This document shows, in pieces, positions 60,607 to 64,000 of a stretch of 64,000 nucleotides of DNA (positions within the stretch are counted from its first letter, which is position 1; the number at the start of each line of letters is the position of its first letter). The notes beneath the pieces are model-generated. The model worked only from the letters and a program-made list of their open reading frames with translations. It did not search any database and was not told where the DNA came from. Position numbers and translations under genes: made by a program. The DNA comes from Siphonodentalium dalli. Taxonomy: Eukaryota > Mollusca > Scaphopoda > Gadilida > Siphonodentaliidae. The stretch is taken from contig CP136062.1 in the NCBI GenBank assembly GCA_032622095.1, positions 40,052,918 through 40,116,917 of the forward strand, given 5' to 3'.

Positions 60607-63060
60607 CCCCGCCACACACATATATAGGTATCCCCACCACACACATATATAGGTATCCCCACCACACACATCTATAAGTATCCCCACCACATACATATAT
60701 AGGTATCCCCACCACATACATATATAAGTATCCCCGCCACATACATATATAGGTATCCCCACCACATACATATATAGGTATCCCCGCCACACACATATAT
60801 AGGTATCCCCACCACACACATATATATGTATCCACACGACACACATATATAGGTCTCCCCACCACATACATCTATAGGTATCCCCACCACATACATATAT
60901 AGGTATCCCCGCCACATACATATATAGGTATCCCCACCACACACATATATAGGTATCCCCACCACACACATATATATAGGTATCCCCGCCACATACATAT
61001 ATAGGTATCCCCACCACATACATATATAGGTATCACCACCACATACATATATAGGTATCCTCACCACACACATCTATAGATATCCCCACCACACACATAT
61101 ATAGGTATCCCCACCACACACATCTATAGGTATCCCCACCACATACATATATAGGTATCCCCCACCACATACATATATAAGTATCCCCGCCACATACATA
61201 TATAGGTATCCCCACCACATACATATATAGGTATCCCCACCACACACATATATAGGTATCCCCACCACACACATGTATTGGTATCCCCACCACACACATA
61301 TATAGGTATCCCCACCACATACATCTATAGGTATCCCCACCATACACATCAATATGTATCACCGCCACACACATATATAGGTATCCCCACCACATACATC
61401 TATAGATATCCCCACCATACACATCTATAGGTATCCCCACCATACACATCTATATGTATAACCGCCACACTCATATATAGGTATCCCCACCACATACATC
61501 TATAGATATCACCACCACATACATATATAGGTATCCCCACCACATAAATCTATAGGTATCCCCACCACACACATCTATATGTATCACCACCACATACATA
61601 TATAGGTATCCCCACCACACACATATATAGGTAGCCCACCACATACATATATAGGTATCCCCACCACACATCTATAGGTATCACCACCACATACATATAT
61701 AGGTATCACCACCACACACATATAGGTATCCACCACACACATATATAGGTATCCCCACCACACACAAATATAGGTATCCCCACCACATACATATATAGGT
61801 CTCCCCACCATATACATCTAGAGGTATCCCCGCCACACACATATATAGGTATCCCCACCACACACATATATAGGTATCCCCACCACACACATCTATAAGT
61901 ATCCCCACCACATACATATATAGGTATCCCCACCACATACATATATAAGTATCCCCGCCACATACATATATAGGTATCCCCACCACATACATATATAGGT
62001 ATCCCCGCCACACGCATATATAGGTATCCCCACCACACACATATATATGTATCCACACGACACACATATATAGGTATCCCCACCACATACATATATAGGT
62101 CTCCCCACCACATACATCTATAGGTATCCCCACCACATACATATATAGGTATCCCCGCCACATACATATATAGGTATCCCCACCACACACATATATAGGT
62201 ATCCCCACCACACACATATATATAGGTATCCCCGCCACACACATATATAGGTATCCCCACCACATACATATATAGGTATCACCACCACATACATATATAG
62301 GTATCCTCACCACACACATCTATAGATATCCCCACCACACACATATATAGGTATCCCCACCACACACATCTATAGGTATCCGCACCACATACATATATAG
62401 GTATCCCCCACCACATACATATATAAGTATCACCGCCACATACATATATAGGTATCCCCACCACATACATATATAGGTATCCCCACCACACACATATATA
62501 GGTATCCCCACCACACACATGTATTGGTATCCCCACCACACACATATATAGGTATCCCCACCACATACATCTATAGGTATCCCCACCATACACATCAATA
62601 TGTATCACCGCCACACACATATATAGGTATCCCCACCACATACATCTATAGATATCCCCACCATACACATCTATAGGTATCCCCACCATACACATCTATA
62701 TGTATAACCGCCACACTCATATATAGGTATCCCCACCACATACATCTATAGGTATCACCACCACATACATATATAGGTATCCCCACCACATAAATCTATA
62801 GGTATCCCCACCACACACATCTATATGTATCACCACCACATACATATATAGGTATCCCCACCACACACATATATAGGTAGCCCACCACATACATATATAG
62901 GTATCCCCACCACACATCTATAGGTATCACCACCACATACATATATAGGTATCACCACCACACACATATAGGTATCCACCACACACATATATAGGTATCC
63001 CCACCACACACAAATATAGGTATCCCCACCACATACATATATAGGTCTCCCCACCACATA
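60607..63060. repeat. Tandem duplication of 1,221-1,246 bp: about 60,607-61,828 and 61,829-63,060
   Basis: Near 61,828 the sequence leaves the context CATCTAGAGGTATCCC (which continues with CACC at 46,9xx and 63,07x) and enters the context of 60,607 (CCGCCACACAC). Early landmarks are offset 1,221 bp. After one extra 25-bp unit in the second copy near 62,080 the offset becomes 1,246 bp (markers 61460 and 62706; 61033 and 62279). Both copies share an unusual GGTATCCACCACACAC 22-bp-type unit near 61,730 and 62,975. Confidence 0.88.
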
Positions 63061-64000
63061 TATCTAGAGGTATCCCCACCACACACATCTATATGTATCC
63101 CCACCACACACATATATAGGTATCCCCACCACATACATCTATAGGTATCCCCACCACTCACATATATAGGTATCCCCACCACACACATATATAGGTATTC
63201 CCACCACATACATCTATAGGTATTCCCACCACATACATCTATAGGTATTCCCACCACACACATCTATAGGTATCACCTCCACATACATCTATAGGTATCA
63301 CCACAACATACATATATACGTATCCCCACCACATTCATCTATAGGTATCCCCACCACACACATATATAGGTATCACCACCACATACATATATAGGTATCC
63401 CCGCCACATACATATATAGGTATTCCCGCCACATACATATATAGGTATCCTCACCACACACATCTATAAGTATCCCCACCACACACATATATAGGTATCC
63501 CCACCACACACATCTATAGGTATCCCCACAACATACATCTATATGTATCCCCACCACACACATCTATAGGTATCCCCACCACACACATATATAGGCATCA
63601 CCACCACGTACATATATAGGTATCCCCGCCACACACATATATAGGTATCCCCACCACACACATATATAGGTATCCCCACGACACACATATATAGGTATCC
63701 CCACGACACACATATATAGGTATCCCCACCACACACATATATAGGTAAACCCACCACACACATATATATAGGTATCCCCGCCACACACATATATAGGTAT
63801 CCCCACCACATACATATATAGGTATCACCACCACATCCATATATAGGTATCCTCACCACACACATCTATAGGTATCCCCACCACACACATATATAGGTAT
63901 CCCCACCACACACATCTATAAGTATCCCCACCACATACATATATAGGTATCCCCACCACATACATATATAAGTATCCCCGCCACATACATATATAGGTAT
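63060..64000. repeat. Right end of the window, array continuing
   Basis: From 63,060 the sequence again resembles 46,900-47,760 (63339 is 47170 plus 16,169 bp) and 54,868 onward (plus 8,471 bp), including CCCCACAAC and TATACGTAT variants. The last bases are ordinary 25-bp units and the array is cut by the window edge. No gene is present. Confidence 0.85.

Larger units (their letters stand above)
20463..62730. repeat. AACCGCC marker unit: 30 dispersed copies that frame the higher-order repeats
   Basis: A 25-bp unit beginning AACCGCCACACTCAT (or ACACAT, or GCAACACTCAT) follows a unit ending CTATATGTAT. Starts: 20463, 22027, 23870, 25065, 26636, 27555, 28427, 30509, 31304, 33935, 34754, 35723, 37040, 38009, 38876, 40193, 41162, 42079, 43396, 44514, 46562, 49603, 50920, 52237, 53206, 57276, 58593, 59562, 61460 and 62706. 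Three subtypes alternate: a = ACACAT (35723, 38876, 42079, 49603, 57276), b = ACTCAT (for example 37040, 40193, 43396, 50920, 52237, 58593), c = CAACACTCAT (38009, 41162, 44514, 53206, 59562; the last begins TACCG). In most copies a unit containing CACATAAATC follows about 75 bp later. At 29,580 and 32,500 related modules have lost the marker. Confidence 0.93.
1..64000. repeat. 25-bp tandem satellite/minisatellite array filling the window
   Basis: Every line of the window reads as head-to-tail copies of one unit: head CCCCACCAC (positions 1-9) and tail ATACATATATAGGTAT (positions 10-25). All copies have the same orientation, and no inversion or unrelated insert was seen. The consensus has 9 A, 8 C, 6 T and 2 G, so the + strand is strongly C-rich and G-poor. 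Frequent substitutions fall at positions 1, 2, 3, 5, 11, 16 and 21. Length variants come from loss or gain of a TA/CA step (23 or 27 bp) or of one C in the C run (24 or 26 bp). The array starts before base 1 and continues past base 64000. A eukaryotic satellite is the natural reading. The family is not one I recognise by name, and no coding or RNA gene is present anywhere in it. Confidence 0.98.

Noticed and set aside
215-63865. Several hundred minus-strand open reading frames of 60-260 codons
   Set aside because: They are all readings of the 25-bp unit, which has no stop on the minus strand and repeats in all three frames. They start and stop at random variant units, overlap heavily, and lack any known domain. 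None is annotated as a gene.
1-64000. CRISPR array
   Set aside because: There are no unique spacers; repeat follows repeat directly with variants at fixed positions, and no cas gene is present.
1-64000. Telomeric repeat of a budding yeast (25-bp units with a TATGTGGTG-like element are known, for example in Kluyveromyces)
   Set aside because: The minus strand has TATGTGTGGTGGGG, which looks superficially similar, but the array is far too long, is heavily variegated, has nested higher-order repeats and does not keep a uniform telomerase-like unit. The resemblance is probably chance.
1-64000. TATA boxes and 5' splice-site-like AG/GTAT in every unit
   Set aside because: TATATA and AGGTAT occur in almost every copy because they are part of the unit. 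Without any gene or other promoter element they carry no information.
1-64000. Centromeric satellite assignment
   Set aside because: Nested higher-order repeats fit a centromere, but a 25-bp unit, no recognisable protein-binding box and no positional data make this unsupported. Subtelomeric or interstitial locations fit equally well.
1-64000. Bacterial or phage origin
   Set aside because: No coding sequence, ribosome binding site, tRNA or operon structure occurs in 64 kb, which is incompatible with any known bacterial or phage genome layout.

Overview
The whole 64 kb window is one uninterrupted tandem array of a unit of about 25 bp, roughly 2,500 copies. On the + strand the unit has a 9-base C-rich head (CCCCACCAC) and a 16-base AT-rich tail (ATACATATATAGGTAT). 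I found no unique sequence, gene, RNA gene, transposon or array boundary, so both edges lie outside the window. Arrays of this size and simplicity are a eukaryotic nuclear feature (minisatellite or satellite heterochromatin), so a eukaryote is the likely source. The sequence carries nothing that narrows it further.

Variation is concentrated at a few unit positions that mostly switch between two states: 1 (C/T), 2 (C/A), 3 (C/T), 5 (A/G), 11 (T/C), 16 (A/C) and 21 (G/T). Length variants of 23, 24, 26 and 27 bp arise mainly in the TA/CA run and the C run. These variants act as a barcode and reveal higher-order repeats (HORs) nested over the 25-bp unit.

Layout. (1) 1-9 kb: irregular, more diverged mosaic with short displaced duplications (900 bp, 4,789 bp). 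(2) 9-19 kb: a block repeated at 3,700 bp, then a tandem duplication of about 2.4 kb with a readable junction near 15,540, then a 375-bp tandem duplication. (3) 19.5-35 kb: a marker unit beginning AACCGCCACACTCAT appears and recurs at variable spacing, including a 919-bp tandem duplication. (4) 35-60 kb: near-identical HORs of 3,153 and 3,203 bp built from sub-blocks of 1,317, 969 and 867/917 bp, with larger displaced copies (7,524, 7,673, 8,667-8,692, 6,356 bp), a 1,317-bp tandem duplication and an 870-bp deletion. (5) 60.6-63.1 kb: a tandem duplication of 1,221-1,246 bp.

Many open frames exist on the minus strand, but they follow from the unit: 25 is one more than a multiple of 3 and the unit has no minus-strand stop, so all three minus frames encode the same 25-residue repeat. 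I annotate no CDS. The points most worth following are the nested HOR architecture with its readable crossover junctions, the near-palindromic unit tail that becomes a perfect 16-bp palindrome after a single G-to-T change, and two unrelated copy pairs that share an identical 6,356-bp displacement.
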